DNA of 37,632 bases, taken from NCBI GenBank assembly GCA_938002835.1, contig CALKZS010000175.1, positions 1-37,632 on the forward strand. The letters are read 5' to 3'. This document shows, in pieces, positions 26,281 through 33,751 of the stretch (the stretch's first letter is position 1; every line of letters begins with the position of its first letter). This DNA comes from an uncultured Dokdonia sp. GTDB lineage: Bacteria > Bacteroidota > Bacteroidia > Flavobacteriales > Flavobacteriaceae. The notes below the pieces were generated by a model. That model was given only the letters and a program-made list of their open reading frames with translations. It ran no database searches and had not been told where the DNA came from. The position numbers and the translations under genes were made by a program.

Positions 26281-26916
26281 ATGGCAGGATTAATGGATCT
26301 TTTAAATAGTGATATTGGAAAATCTCTAATAAGCGGTGCTAGTGCAAAGTCTGGAGCTTCTGAAGGAGACACAGCAAGTGTACTTAGTATGGCGCTTCCC
26401 GTACTTATGGGAGCAATGAAAAAGAATGTACAAACAGAAGAAGGTGCTTCAGGGCTTTTAGGAGCTTTATCTGGAAAGCATAATGGTGGTATATTAGATA
26501 CTATAGGAGATCTTATGGGTAACGGAGGTCCAGATGATAATACTGTAAATGATGGTGCTGGTATATTAGGACATCTACTAGGAAGTAACCAATCTAATGT
26601 TGAGAATGCATTAAGTTCTAAATCTGGTGTAGATGCTGGATCTATAGGACAAATTCTTAAAGTAGCAGCTCCTATCTTAATGGGAGTTATTGGTAAACAG
26701 ACGCAACAAGCTGGTATAAACAATGCTTCTGGTATGAATAGTCTTTTAGGAAGTTTACTAGGTGGAGAATCTCAAGGTAACCAAAGTCTTATCACTTCAT
26801 TATTAGACTCAGACGGTGATGGAAGCATCTTAGATGATGTTGCTGGAATGGTTATGGGAAGCAATAAATCTAGTGGTGGTCTAGGAAGTCTTCTTGGAGG
26901 CCTTTTCGGAAAATAA
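26281..26916 (+). CDS. DUF937 family protein
   Basis: 211 residues, Gly- and Ser-rich, with no signal peptide. It shows DUF937 features in two related halves: MAGLMDLLNSDIGKSLISG then VLSMALPVLMGAMKKNV, and later QILKVAAPILMGVIGKQ. The C-terminal third is a run of short helices divided by GLLG/GSLLGG turns, including LLDSDGDGSILDDVAGM, which resembles a calcium-binding DxDxDG loop. The biochemical role is unknown. It is a single-gene unit with its own promoter and terminator. Confidence 0.8.
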   Translation: MAGLMDLLNSDIGKSLISGASAKSGASEGDTASVLSMALPVLMGAMKKNVQTEEGASGLLGALSGKHNGGILDTIGDLMGNGGPDDNTVNDGAGILGHLLGSNQSNVENALSSKSGVDAGSIGQILKVAAPILMGVIGKQTQQAGINNASGMNSLLGSLLGGESQGNQSLITSLLDSDGDGSILDDVAGMVMGSNKSSGGLGSLLGGLFGK

Positions 26917-26937
26917 ATCCCATTTAACGTACAAAAC

Positions 26938-26971
26938 AAACGCTTTATCAAATGGTTAGAGCGTTTTTTTT
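26938..26971 (+). terminator. Terminator of the DUF937 gene
   Basis: AAACGCT (26938-26944) pairs with AGCGTTT (26960-26966), followed by a T-run to 26971. Confidence 0.8.
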
Positions 26972-27108
26972 ATCCCCTCAATGAGATCAAGCAATTACTC
27001 ATTTTAGATTGTAAAAAGACAATAACAATCTTAATTTCATACGTATATACGTTAAGACTGATTTAAAAATGACTGAAAATTCGTCAAAAAAAAGTATATT
27101 TAATTGCT

Positions 27109-27522
27109 ATGAAAAATCTTCTCTACACATTATTACTAGCTGCAATCATAATAGGTTGCGCAACTACAAATCCTTCTAAAGAAAAAAGCAACAATGAAAT
27201 AACTCAGGTTACTAATGACACAATACGTATTGCAAATGATAGTCTAGAATACGAAATACTTATTATTGAACCTGGATTCAATGCCTGGCTGGTCACACAA
27301 CCACCTCGTCAATTTTACAATCAGACATTTTTAGAAATACGCAATAAAATATCTGTTGTAAATTATAATAATAGAGTTTTACAACCTAGTCGTTTTGATC
27401 CTAATATTTATATCCAACAAATCAATTATGACAATTTTATAGACTATGGATATGAAGTAAATTATTTACTTTTTAATTGGTTTGAATTTTTCCAAAAACG
27501 ATACAAGCAAAAACTGCGATAA
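27109..27522 (+). CDS. Lipoprotein, DUF6146-like
   Basis: 137 residues. The signal peptide ends in lipobox IIGC (C17). The mature part is of the small flavobacterial family with FNAWLVTQPPRQFYNQTFLE around residue 65 and a C-terminal aromatic stretch INYDNFIDYGYEVNYLLFNW; I believe this is DUF6146. Function unknown, probably outer-membrane associated. The next gene starts 18 bases after its stop. Confidence 0.7.
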   Translation: MKNLLYTLLLAAIIIGCATTNPSKEKSNNEITQVTNDTIRIANDSLEYEILIIEPGFNAWLVTQPPRQFYNQTFLEIRNKISVVNYNNRVLQPSRFDPNIYIQQINYDNFIDYGYEVNYLLFNWFEFFQKRYKQKLR

Positions 27523-27540
27523 TTGTATTTTTGCAGTGAT

Positions 27541-28059
27541 ATGGAACATTTTAAAAAACGCTGGGAGATTACAAAAAACTGGCAACTCATCCACTTTATC
27601 TTAGGTCTTCTGGCAACAGTCTTTTCTTCATACTTATTAGGAAGAGGTATCACAAAATGGTTTACTAGCTATAACACAAAACTGTATTATATTGTTTTAA
27701 CATTTATTACACTCATCATAAGTTATATAATTATTAAAATTACACTCTGGTTATTTACAAAATTATATAAACGTTGGAAAGTTACTTATAGATGGGAACT
27801 TGTCGCTATTTTTTTAGTATTTGCCTTAACAGGTTCATTTTCAGGAAGATTATCTAACCCATTAATGGAACTTATAGGTCTTGATCGCGAGCTCACAAAT
27901 GGGTGGATATATTGGCCTGTTAGAATTCTGTTAATATTTCCAGTATACCAAGTTCTTTTAGTATTTTTCGGCTGGATTTTTGGCCAATATACTTTTTTTA
28001 AAGCTTTTGCTATAAAAATGGTGTCTCGTATGGGATTGGGCTTCTTATTCTCAAAATGA
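27541..28059 (+). CDS. Multi-pass membrane protein, DUF6787-like
   Basis: 172 residues from ATG at 27541 (MEHFKKRWEITKNWQLIHFI); an ATG six codons upstream is less likely. There are about four membrane segments. Two KRWxxTxxWxL motifs (residues 5-14 and about 78-87) suggest an internal duplication of the membrane-entry element. The second half with ALTGSFSGRL, WIYWPVRILLIFPVYQVLLVF and GQYTFFKAFAIKM matches the common flavobacterial family I recall as DUF6787. Function unknown. It ends one base before the start of the His-rich gene. Confidence 0.7.
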   Translation: MEHFKKRWEITKNWQLIHFILGLLATVFSSYLLGRGITKWFTSYNTKLYYIVLTFITLIISYIIIKITLWLFTKLYKRWKVTYRWELVAIFLVFALTGSFSGRLSNPLMELIGLDRELTNGWIYWPVRILLIFPVYQVLLVFFGWIFGQYTFFKAFAIKMVSRMGLGFLFSK

Positions 28060-28060
28060 T

Positions 28061-28393
28061 TTGAATAAAAACAAACCACATATCATTCATAGAAGTCTTG
28101 CACTATTAGTGCTTGCCGCTTTTCTACTGCCTGCTCTTATTAATTTTGTGCACGCAACAGAAGGTCATCACCATTTTGATATCTGCACAGAGTCAAACAC
28201 TCACGTGCACGAATCAAAATTAGACTGTCATCTAGATGATATGCAAATGGTAGATGTAGGGTTTTACGCTTTCGCGAAAGCGTACTCACTCTCCTCTAAT
28301 ATTTTTACTCAAACTACATTTTTCTTACCCACATCTAGTTATACTCAAATAGCTAAGAATATTTCAGATCGCGGTCCTCCTGCTACTTGTTAA
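28061..28393 (+). CDS. Secreted His/Cys-rich small protein, possible metal binder
   Basis: 110 residues from TTG at 28061, directly after the previous stop, which supports coupled translation. The signal anchor or signal peptide is at 10-31. The mature part is rich in His and Cys (HATEGHHHFDICTESNTHVH, then LDCHLDD), ending GPPATC, so it could bind zinc or copper. Residues 70-74 (AFAKA) are encoded by a palindromic repeat copy. It is 39 bases ahead of a TonB-dependent receptor gene; in flavobacteria such small exported proteins often precede metal-related receptors. No family name is claimed. Confidence 0.6.
   Translation: MNKNKPHIIHRSLALLVLAAFLLPALINFVHATEGHHHFDICTESNTHVHESKLDCHLDDMQMVDVGFYAFAKAYSLSSNIFTQTTFFLPTSSYTQIAKNISDRGPPATC
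28265..28284. repeat. Palindromic repeat copy 9 (inside His-rich gene)
   Basis: Perfect 20-bp palindrome TACGCTTTCGCGAAAGCGTA. In frame it reads YAFAKAY. Confidence 0.92.
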
Positions 28394-28432
28394 TTATTGA
28401 TATTTCTTCAATTAGAAACAAAATTAACTTTT

Positions 28433-30829
28433 ATGAAATTCATTGTATGGCTCAACGCATTGTTGTTGAGTACTGTAATGTTTGGGCAAAACTGTTCAAA
28501 TACACTTACAGGGTATGTGATCGATCTACACGATAGTAGTGTATTAACTGAAGTCACATTAATTATTGCAGGTTCTGAGATATCTACTATTACTGATAAA
28601 GAAGGTAAATATAGCATCTCTAACTTGTGCGCGAGAACTTATACTTTACAGGTATCTCATCCAGAATGTGAGACTCAGGTTGTAAAAGTCGTAGTAAATG
28701 GCAATACAACTCGTAACATTAATATGGAACATCACTTAGAATCTCTAGGAGATGTAGAATTAGTAGCGCACGCTCACAAAGCAAAAAGCCGTACAGCGAC
28801 AGAACAAATAGTAGCTCACGATATTTTAGAACAAAATAGTTCAGGTTCTTTAGGTGATGCATTAAATAACTTAAGCGGTGTGACTTCATTAAATACTGGA
28901 AATACGGTTGTAAAACCTGTTATACAAGGTCTTCATAGTAGCCGTATTGTATTAATTACAGACGGCACTAGATTACAAGATCAAGAATGGGGAGTTGAAC
29001 ACGCACCCAATATTGATATCAATGCTGCTGGGGAAGTTACTGTCATAAAAGGAGCTGCAGGTCTTCAATACGGAGGAGACGCTGTAGGTGGTACTATCAT
29101 TATTGAACCAGAAAAAGTCCCTGTAAAGGACACACTCTTTGGAAGAACAATATATACAGGAGCAAGTAATGGACGTGGTGGAACAATAACCTCTTCACTC
29201 ACGAAGTCATTTAATAATGGATGGTATGCTAGTATAAATGGAACATATAAGCGTTTTGGAGATTTTGAAGCTCCAGATTATGTGTTAAGTAATACTGGAA
29301 TTGATGAAAAAAATATTTCAGCCCGTATAGGAATAAACAAATATCTATTCGGTCTAGAAGCTAGCTATTCTCTAGTGGATAAAGAATCTGGGATTCTTCG
29401 TTCTTCTCATTTGGGAGGAGCAGAAGATCTTGTAATTGCTATAAATAGTGATCGTCCTTTTATTGTAGAAGATTTTACATATAAAATAGACGCTCCAAGA
29501 CAAGATGTAAAACATCAGGTATTAAAGGTTAATGGGTTTTATCGTTTTGAAAATTTTGGAAAGTTGAGTTCCCAGCTCAGCTACCAACGTAATAACAGAC
29601 TAGAATTTGATATCCGCCGAGATAGTGAAGATACTAGGCCGTCTATAGATTTACAATTAGAATCTACCAGTGGTCAAATAGATTTTGAATATACCGCAGA
29701 CAAAACAATTACCGCAAAAGCTGGAATTTCTGGAACATTCCAAGAACACTTTCCAAATCCTTCTACAGGAGTTAGAAGACTAATTCCTGATTATGAAGCA
29801 TATCATTTTGGACTCTATACATTAGGGTCTAAAGATTTTGGTGCGCTTACAATAGAGGCAGGATTTCGATATGATTATAATCGAATAGAAGCAGAAAAAT
29901 TTTATACAACCTCCTTTTGGGAAGAACGAGGGTATGATATAGAATTTGCAAACTTTGAAGTAGAAGAGTCTGGTAATCAAATTTTTGTGACTCCTGATTT
30001 TGATTACCATAACTTCTCTGCAACTATAGGTACTGCATATGAATTTAATACAAACAACAATATTGCTTTTAACTACTCTCTAGCGTCAAGATCACCCAAT
30101 GTATCAGAACTTTTTAGTGATGGTTTACATCAAAGTGCTGCGCGTATTGAACTAGGAGATTTAAGCTTTAAGCAAGAGGTAGCTAATAAATTTTCTATAA
30201 ACTTCGAGCATAATACTAAAGATTGGGGTTTTAAAATCGCCCCATTTGCAAATTTTATAGACAATTTTATACTTATAGAGCCTACAGGAATTCAACAAAC
30301 CATTCGTGGTAATTTCCAAGTATGGGAATACAGACAGACACAAGCAAGATTACTTGGTTTTGACATAGATAATCGTATACAATTATATAAAAACCTAGAA
30401 CTCAACAGTCAGTTTTCAATTGTAAAAGGAAAAGATATAGCATTAGACAATACAATTATAGACATTCCTTCGGCAAGTACTCGTAATGCAATAACCTATC
30501 GTATTCCAGAGGTTAATAATTTAAACTTAAAATTAGAGAGCAACTTTGTTTTTAGACAAAATGAATTTCCTGATAATAATTTTGAAGTCTTCCTTGTAGA
30601 AACTGAAACTACAGAAATTGTAGATATAAGTACTCCTCCTGATGCTTATCATTTGATCAATTTTAGAGGAGATATTGATTTTGCGATAAACAAAAAAAGC
30701 ACACTCAATCTCAGTCTAATGGTAAACAATATATTCAATACAAAATATCGAGAGTATCTTAATAGACAGCGTTTTTTTGCAGACGACCTAGGTCGTAATA
30801 TATTATTACAATTAAAAGTAAGCTATTAA
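28433..30829 (+). CDS. TonB-dependent outer-membrane receptor, possibly for zinc or another metal
   Basis: 798 residues from ATG at 28433 (the frame opens 12 codons earlier). The signal peptide ends near FGQ (19). A carboxypeptidase-regulatory-like domain is at about 24-105 (TLTGYVIDLHDSSVLTEVTL). The plug is at about 120-235, with KPVIQGLHSSRIVLITDG and a GAAGLQYGGDAVGGTI signature. The barrel runs to the C-terminal ILLQLKVSY. The linker before the plug is His-containing (VAHAHKAKS), as in ZnuD-type receptors. The His/Cys-rich protein before it and the acidic lipoprotein after it support metal uptake, but this is inference and no metal operator was found. Confidence 0.85.
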   Translation: MKFIVWLNALLLSTVMFGQNCSNTLTGYVIDLHDSSVLTEVTLIIAGSEISTITDKEGKYSISNLCARTYTLQVSHPECETQVVKVVVNGNTTRNINMEHHLESLGDVELVAHAHKAKSRTATEQIVAHDILEQNSSGSLGDALNNLSGVTSLNTGNTVVKPVIQGLHSSRIVLITDGTRLQDQEWGVEHAPNIDINAAGEVTVIKGAAGLQYGGDAVGGTIIIEPEKVPVKDTLFGRTIYTGASNGRGGTITSSLTKSFNNGWYASINGTYKRFGDFEAPDYVLSNTGIDEKNISARIGINKYLFGLEASYSLVDKESGILRSSHLGGAEDLVIAINSDRPFIVEDFTYKIDAPRQDVKHQVLKVNGFYRFENFGKLSSQLSYQRNNRLEFDIRRDSEDTRPSIDLQLESTSGQIDFEYTADKTITAKAGISGTFQEHFPNPSTGVRRLIPDYEAYHFGLYTLGSKDFGALTIEAGFRYDYNRIEAEKFYTTSFWEERGYDIEFANFEVEESGNQIFVTPDFDYHNFSATIGTAYEFNTNNNIAFNYSLASRSPNVSELFSDGLHQSAARIELGDLSFKQEVANKFSINFEHNTKDWGFKIAPFANFIDNFILIEPTGIQQTIRGNFQVWEYRQTQARLLGFDIDNRIQLYKNLELNSQFSIVKGKDIALDNTIIDIPSASTRNAITYRIPEVNNLNLKLESNFVFRQNEFPDNNFEVFLVETETTEIVDISTPPDAYHLINFRGDIDFAINKKSTLNLSLMVNNIFNTKYREYLNRQRFFADDLGRNILLQLKVSY

Positions 30830-30832
30830 TAG

Positions 30833-30854
30833 ATATGCTTTCGCGAAAGCATAT
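30833..30854. repeat. Palindromic repeat copy 10 (after the TonB receptor gene)
   Basis: Perfect 22-bp palindrome with the 14-bp core GCTTTCGCGAAAGC (30837-30850), but the flanks are ATAT / ATAT instead of TACG / CGTA. The flanks changed together, keeping the inverted symmetry. Confidence 0.88.
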
Positions 30855-30945
30855 AACTATCTAATTAAAGAACACATAGAAAACATTTAAACTTTTTATT
30901 TAACACAAACAAATTTAAACAACGGCTTAAAAGCAAAAATTAATT

Positions 30946-31506
30946 ATGAAAAATCTAACAAAACACCTTGTAATCGCTCTAACAACTCTTTCTTTATTTT
31001 CTTGTGGAGATGATGATGATAGTACTCCAGACATAATAAACGAAGAAGAAGTAATTACCACACTCATCGCAACTTTTACAGACCCTGCAACTTCAGAAAC
31101 TATCACTTTACAATCTCAAGATCTTGATGGAGATACAGGTGATGCTCCTGTAGTAACGGTTTCTGGAAGTTTTAGTGCAGATACTACATATGAAGGAACT
31201 GTACAATTTCTTAATGAAACAGAAAGTCCTGCAGAAGACATTACAGAAGAAGTAGAAGAAGAAGATGATGAGCATCAAGTTTTCTATACATTTTCTAGTG
31301 ATCTAGACGGATCTATAACATATACAAGTTTTGATGGTGATGGAAACCCATTAGGTACTACTGCAGATCTTGACGCTGGAGATGCTAGTATGGGAACTCT
31401 TACAATCACTTTACGTCACGAGCCTACAAAACCTAACGATGGTACTCTTGCTGACGCAGGTGGAGAAACAGATATTCAAGTTTCATTTCCTGTTACTATA
31501 GAATAA
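30946..31506 (+). CDS. Acidic outer-membrane lipoprotein of a metal-uptake-like cluster
   Basis: 186 residues. The lipobox is LFSC (C20), followed by a run of Asp residues. The middle is strongly acidic (EDITEEVEEEDDEHQVFYTF, about 97-116). Ig-like beta strands surround it (TSETITLQSQDLDGDTGDAP, YTSFDGDGNPLGTT and the final TDIQVSFPVTIE). I recall such proteins beside flavobacterial TonB receptors, where they may capture metal at the surface, but their role is unproven. The gap of 116 bases from the receptor holds a palindromic repeat copy; no terminator is seen in it, so co-transcription is likely. Confidence 0.7.
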   Translation: MKNLTKHLVIALTTLSLFSCGDDDDSTPDIINEEEVITTLIATFTDPATSETITLQSQDLDGDTGDAPVVTVSGSFSADTTYEGTVQFLNETESPAEDITEEVEEEDDEHQVFYTFSSDLDGSITYTSFDGDGNPLGTTADLDAGDASMGTLTITLRHEPTKPNDGTLADAGGETDIQVSFPVTIE

Positions 31507-31524
31507 ATAAAAATATTATTATCT

Positions 31525-31560
31525 AAAAAAGGCTAAGAGTATATACTCTTAGCCTTTTTT
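31525..31560. terminator. 36-bp perfect palindromic bidirectional terminator
   Basis: Six A, then GGCTAAGAGTAT and its exact mirror complement, then six T. It stands between the convergent acidic lipoprotein gene and the NAD(P)HX repair gene. Confidence 0.9.
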
Positions 31561-31676
31561 TATTCTTTAGACAGTAGACTCTACATTCATTAAAAAAGGC
31601 AACCTATAAAACTCATTTTAGATTAAATTGAGATCTGTGTTTACTTAAAATAATACTTAACATAGAATCTTATATT

Positions 31677-33224
31677 TTAAACACCTTGTTCCTGTGGCTG
31701 CTCTTCTTCTGGTTTTGCAAATAACTCCATCACCGCTCTTCCTAAAAAGGCTGTCACGTCACTTGCTATGAGGCCTTCTATTCCATATTGATTTACAGCG
31801 ATGTCTCCAGCTAGACCGTGTAAATACACTCCCATCATAGAAGCTTCTACTGGATGATATTGTTGGGCTAGTAGGCCGGTGATCACTCCCGTGAGTACAT
31901 CTCCTGTTCCTGCAGTAGACAATCCTGGATTCCCAGAGGTATTTATATAGTATCTCTCATCATATACAGTTACGGTATGAGCACCTTTAACAACTATAAC
32001 GACATTATGCTTTTTTGCAAACTGGGAGGTTTTTTTAAGTTTATCAAAATCATCATCCCACTTCCCTATCAAACGTTCTAACTCTCCTGGATGTGGTGTA
32101 AGAATAGAAAGCTCGGGAACTTGCTCCATTAATGCTGGACGTTTTGCTATGCAGTTTAAAGCATCTGCATCTATTACAATAGGACTTTTTTGAGTCTTTA
32201 AGAAGGCTCCCATTGCAGTCACCGTTTTTTCATCGGTTCCCATTCCTGGACCTATACCTATGGCAGTGGCTTCTGTTTGAAAATCTATCTCTTCAAAACA
32301 TTTTCCATTAAAATTATCGGTTTCTACCATTACTTCAGGAAGTGCCGTTTGTAAAATAGGCACTCCTATTTGAGGCACATATGCAGTAACAACACCACTA
32401 CCTGCTCTTAAGGCAGCTTTTGACGCAAGAGTAACAGCTCCCATTTTTCCAAAGCTACCTCCTATAATAAGGCTGTGGCCAAACATTCCTTTATGGGTAT
32501 ACTGTGATCTCCCTCTATACATTTGTTGTATATCTGGTTTTCCTATGAGCTGCGCATTTACAGGCAAACTTCCCAAAAATTCTTGATCAAGACCTATATC
32601 TATAGTATCCCACATATTTATAAATCTCCCTGTATTAGGAAGGAAAAATGCAAGTTTAGGAGACATAAAGCTCAACACAAATGCTGCATTAACTACTACA
32701 TCATCTTTATCTAATCCTTTTTCTGGATACATTCCAGAAGGAATATCTATGGAAAGTGTATATGCCTTAGATTCATTAATTTTCAAAATGAGATCTTGCA
32801 CCCATTTTTCTGGACGACGATTTAATCCTATCCCAAAAATAGCATCTACTACAATATCTTGGGGATTTATTTCAGGTAGTACTGTAGTGCTCTTTATAGT
32901 TTCTGGCCACTTTTTTACTTCGCTCTTTAATGCGTCATAAGCTTTAAGAAAATCTGGCGAGCGTTTATCACCACAGTTTACTATATAAGTATCTACATTA
33001 TATCCATTTTTGAGTAGCAATCTTGCAATCACAAGACCATCTCCTCCATTATTTCCTATTCCGCAAAAGACTTTTATAGGTACAGGTTGTCCTTGCAATC
33101 GATGGTGCATCCACTCATAGACATAACCGCCAGCACGCTCCATTAAATTATATGAAGGGATTCCTTCTTTTTCTATCGTTGCTTTATCGGCGGCATAAAT
33201 CTGTTGCGTGTTATATATTTTCAT
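31677..33224 (-). CDS. nnrDE (bifunctional nnr): Bifunctional NAD(P)HX epimerase / ADP-dependent NAD(P)HX dehydratase
   Basis: 515 residues. The N-terminal YjeF_N epimerase domain (1-215) has GIGNNGGDGLVIARLLL and VVDAIFGIGLNR. The C-terminal ribokinase-like dehydratase domain (about 230-500) has GSFGKMGAVTLASKAALRAGSG, IDADALNC, LTPHPGE and NPGLSTAGTGDVLTGVITGLL with the ATP-site Asp. It repairs damaged NADHX and NADPHX back to NAD(P)H. It is a single gene on the minus strand; a palindromic repeat copy lies 42 bases upstream of its ATG, just after a probable -7 (CTAAATTA on the plus strand, 33294-33301). Confidence 0.95.
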   Translation of the reverse strand: MKIYNTQQIYAADKATIEKEGIPSYNLMERAGGYVYEWMHHRLQGQPVPIKVFCGIGNNGGDGLVIARLLLKNGYNVDTYIVNCGDKRSPDFLKAYDALKSEVKKWPETIKSTTVLPEINPQDIVVDAIFGIGLNRRPEKWVQDLILKINESKAYTLSIDIPSGMYPEKGLDKDDVVVNAAFVLSFMSPKLAFFLPNTGRFINMWDTIDIGLDQEFLGSLPVNAQLIGKPDIQQMYRGRSQYTHKGMFGHSLIIGGSFGKMGAVTLASKAALRAGSGVVTAYVPQIGVPILQTALPEVMVETDNFNGKCFEEIDFQTEATAIGIGPGMGTDEKTVTAMGAFLKTQKSPIVIDADALNCIAKRPALMEQVPELSILTPHPGELERLIGKWDDDFDKLKKTSQFAKKHNVVIVVKGAHTVTVYDERYYINTSGNPGLSTAGTGDVLTGVITGLLAQQYHPVEASMMGVYLHGLAGDIAVNQYGIEGLIASDVTAFLGRAVMELFAKPEEEQPQEQGV

Positions 33225-33596
33225 AAAAATCTATTATAGAGAATGTTTTAAAGAATTTGTTAGTCCGCTTTCGCGAAAGCGTAAAACATACCACTAAATT
33301 AGAAAAAAGTAATACAGCAATCACATTATAGATTAGAATTCTTACAATGAAAACAAACTTTATCGATCTTCTTAAAACTTTTTTACTCAAAAAATAAAAC
33401 AATCTATAGCATATTACTTATGTATAATATTTAATAAAAAAGAGTAAAAAAGATAAATATTTTAAAAAGCGGCATTTAGATTATCACTTCCATATTTAAA
33501 ATCCTTTTGCGCATACTATATTGAAATATCCTCAAAAGTTATTTCATCACGTTGTATCGTTCTATAAATATCTTAATTTTAACCATTCATTAACAT
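33225..33596. other. Divergent intergenic region, NAD(P)HX repair gene / thr leader
   Basis: AT-rich. It contains palindromic repeat copy 11 and a probable minus-strand -7 box at 33294-33301 (TAATTTAG). The thr-operon promoter must lie in the right part (about 33480-33590), but I could not identify it with confidence. Confidence 0.5.
33266..33281. repeat. Palindromic repeat copy 11 (upstream of the NAD(P)HX repair gene)
   Basis: Exact CGCTTTCGCGAAAGCG. It would fall within the first 25 bases of the minus-strand leader if the -7 at 33294-33301 is real. Confidence 0.9.
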
Positions 33597-33668
33597 ATGG
33601 AAATAACACAAAATATATCTATTTTCTTCATTACCATTACAGGTATTATTACCCCTATGGGGTATTAG
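33597..33668 (+). CDS. thrL: Thr/Ile-rich leader peptide of the thr operon (attenuator)
   Basis: A 23-residue frame from ATG 33597 to TAG 33666-33668, ending 83 bases before thrA. Four Thr (residues 4, 13, 15, 19) and seven Ile (3, 7, 9, 12, 14, 17, 18) make up almost half of it, with the core FITITGIITP. This is the pattern of classical thr leader peptides, where ribosome stalling at scarce Thr or Ile tRNA controls transcription. Downstream structures are a CCCC-TAT-GGGG hairpin (33652-33662) overlapping the end of the frame and a GCTCG-TAGAT-CGAGC hairpin (33692-33706) followed by TTTCAATTT. The regulation is inferred and not proven by sequence alone. Confidence 0.6.
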   Translation: MEITQNISIFFITITGIITPMGY

Positions 33669-33691
33669 TTGTTTCATATCGTCCATTTTGC

Positions 33692-33719
33692 GCTCGTAGA
33701 TCGAGCCAGCTTTCAATTT
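33692..33719 (+). promoter_or_regulatory. Candidate thr attenuator hairpin
   Basis: GCTCG / CGAGC stem (33692-33696, 33702-33706), 5-base loop, then CAGCTTTCAATTT, a poor but possible T-tract. An alternative, weaker terminator pairs GGGTATT (33660-33666) with AAAACCC (33726-33732), before TTTT. Which one is used is unclear. Confidence 0.4.
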
Positions 33720-33751
33720 ATATATAAAACCCTTTTCCAAAACTGCATTAT

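Noticed and set aside
26262-26723. Long minus-strand open frame opposite the DUF937 gene
   Set aside because: It is rich in Pro, Ser and Cys as expected of an antisense frame of a Gly/Ser/Ala-rich gene; no start context or family resemblance.
27041-27052. ACGTATATACGT palindrome before the DUF6146 lipoprotein gene
   Set aside because: A single 12-bp palindrome with no second copy seen and no clear promoter beside it; could be an operator but unsupported.
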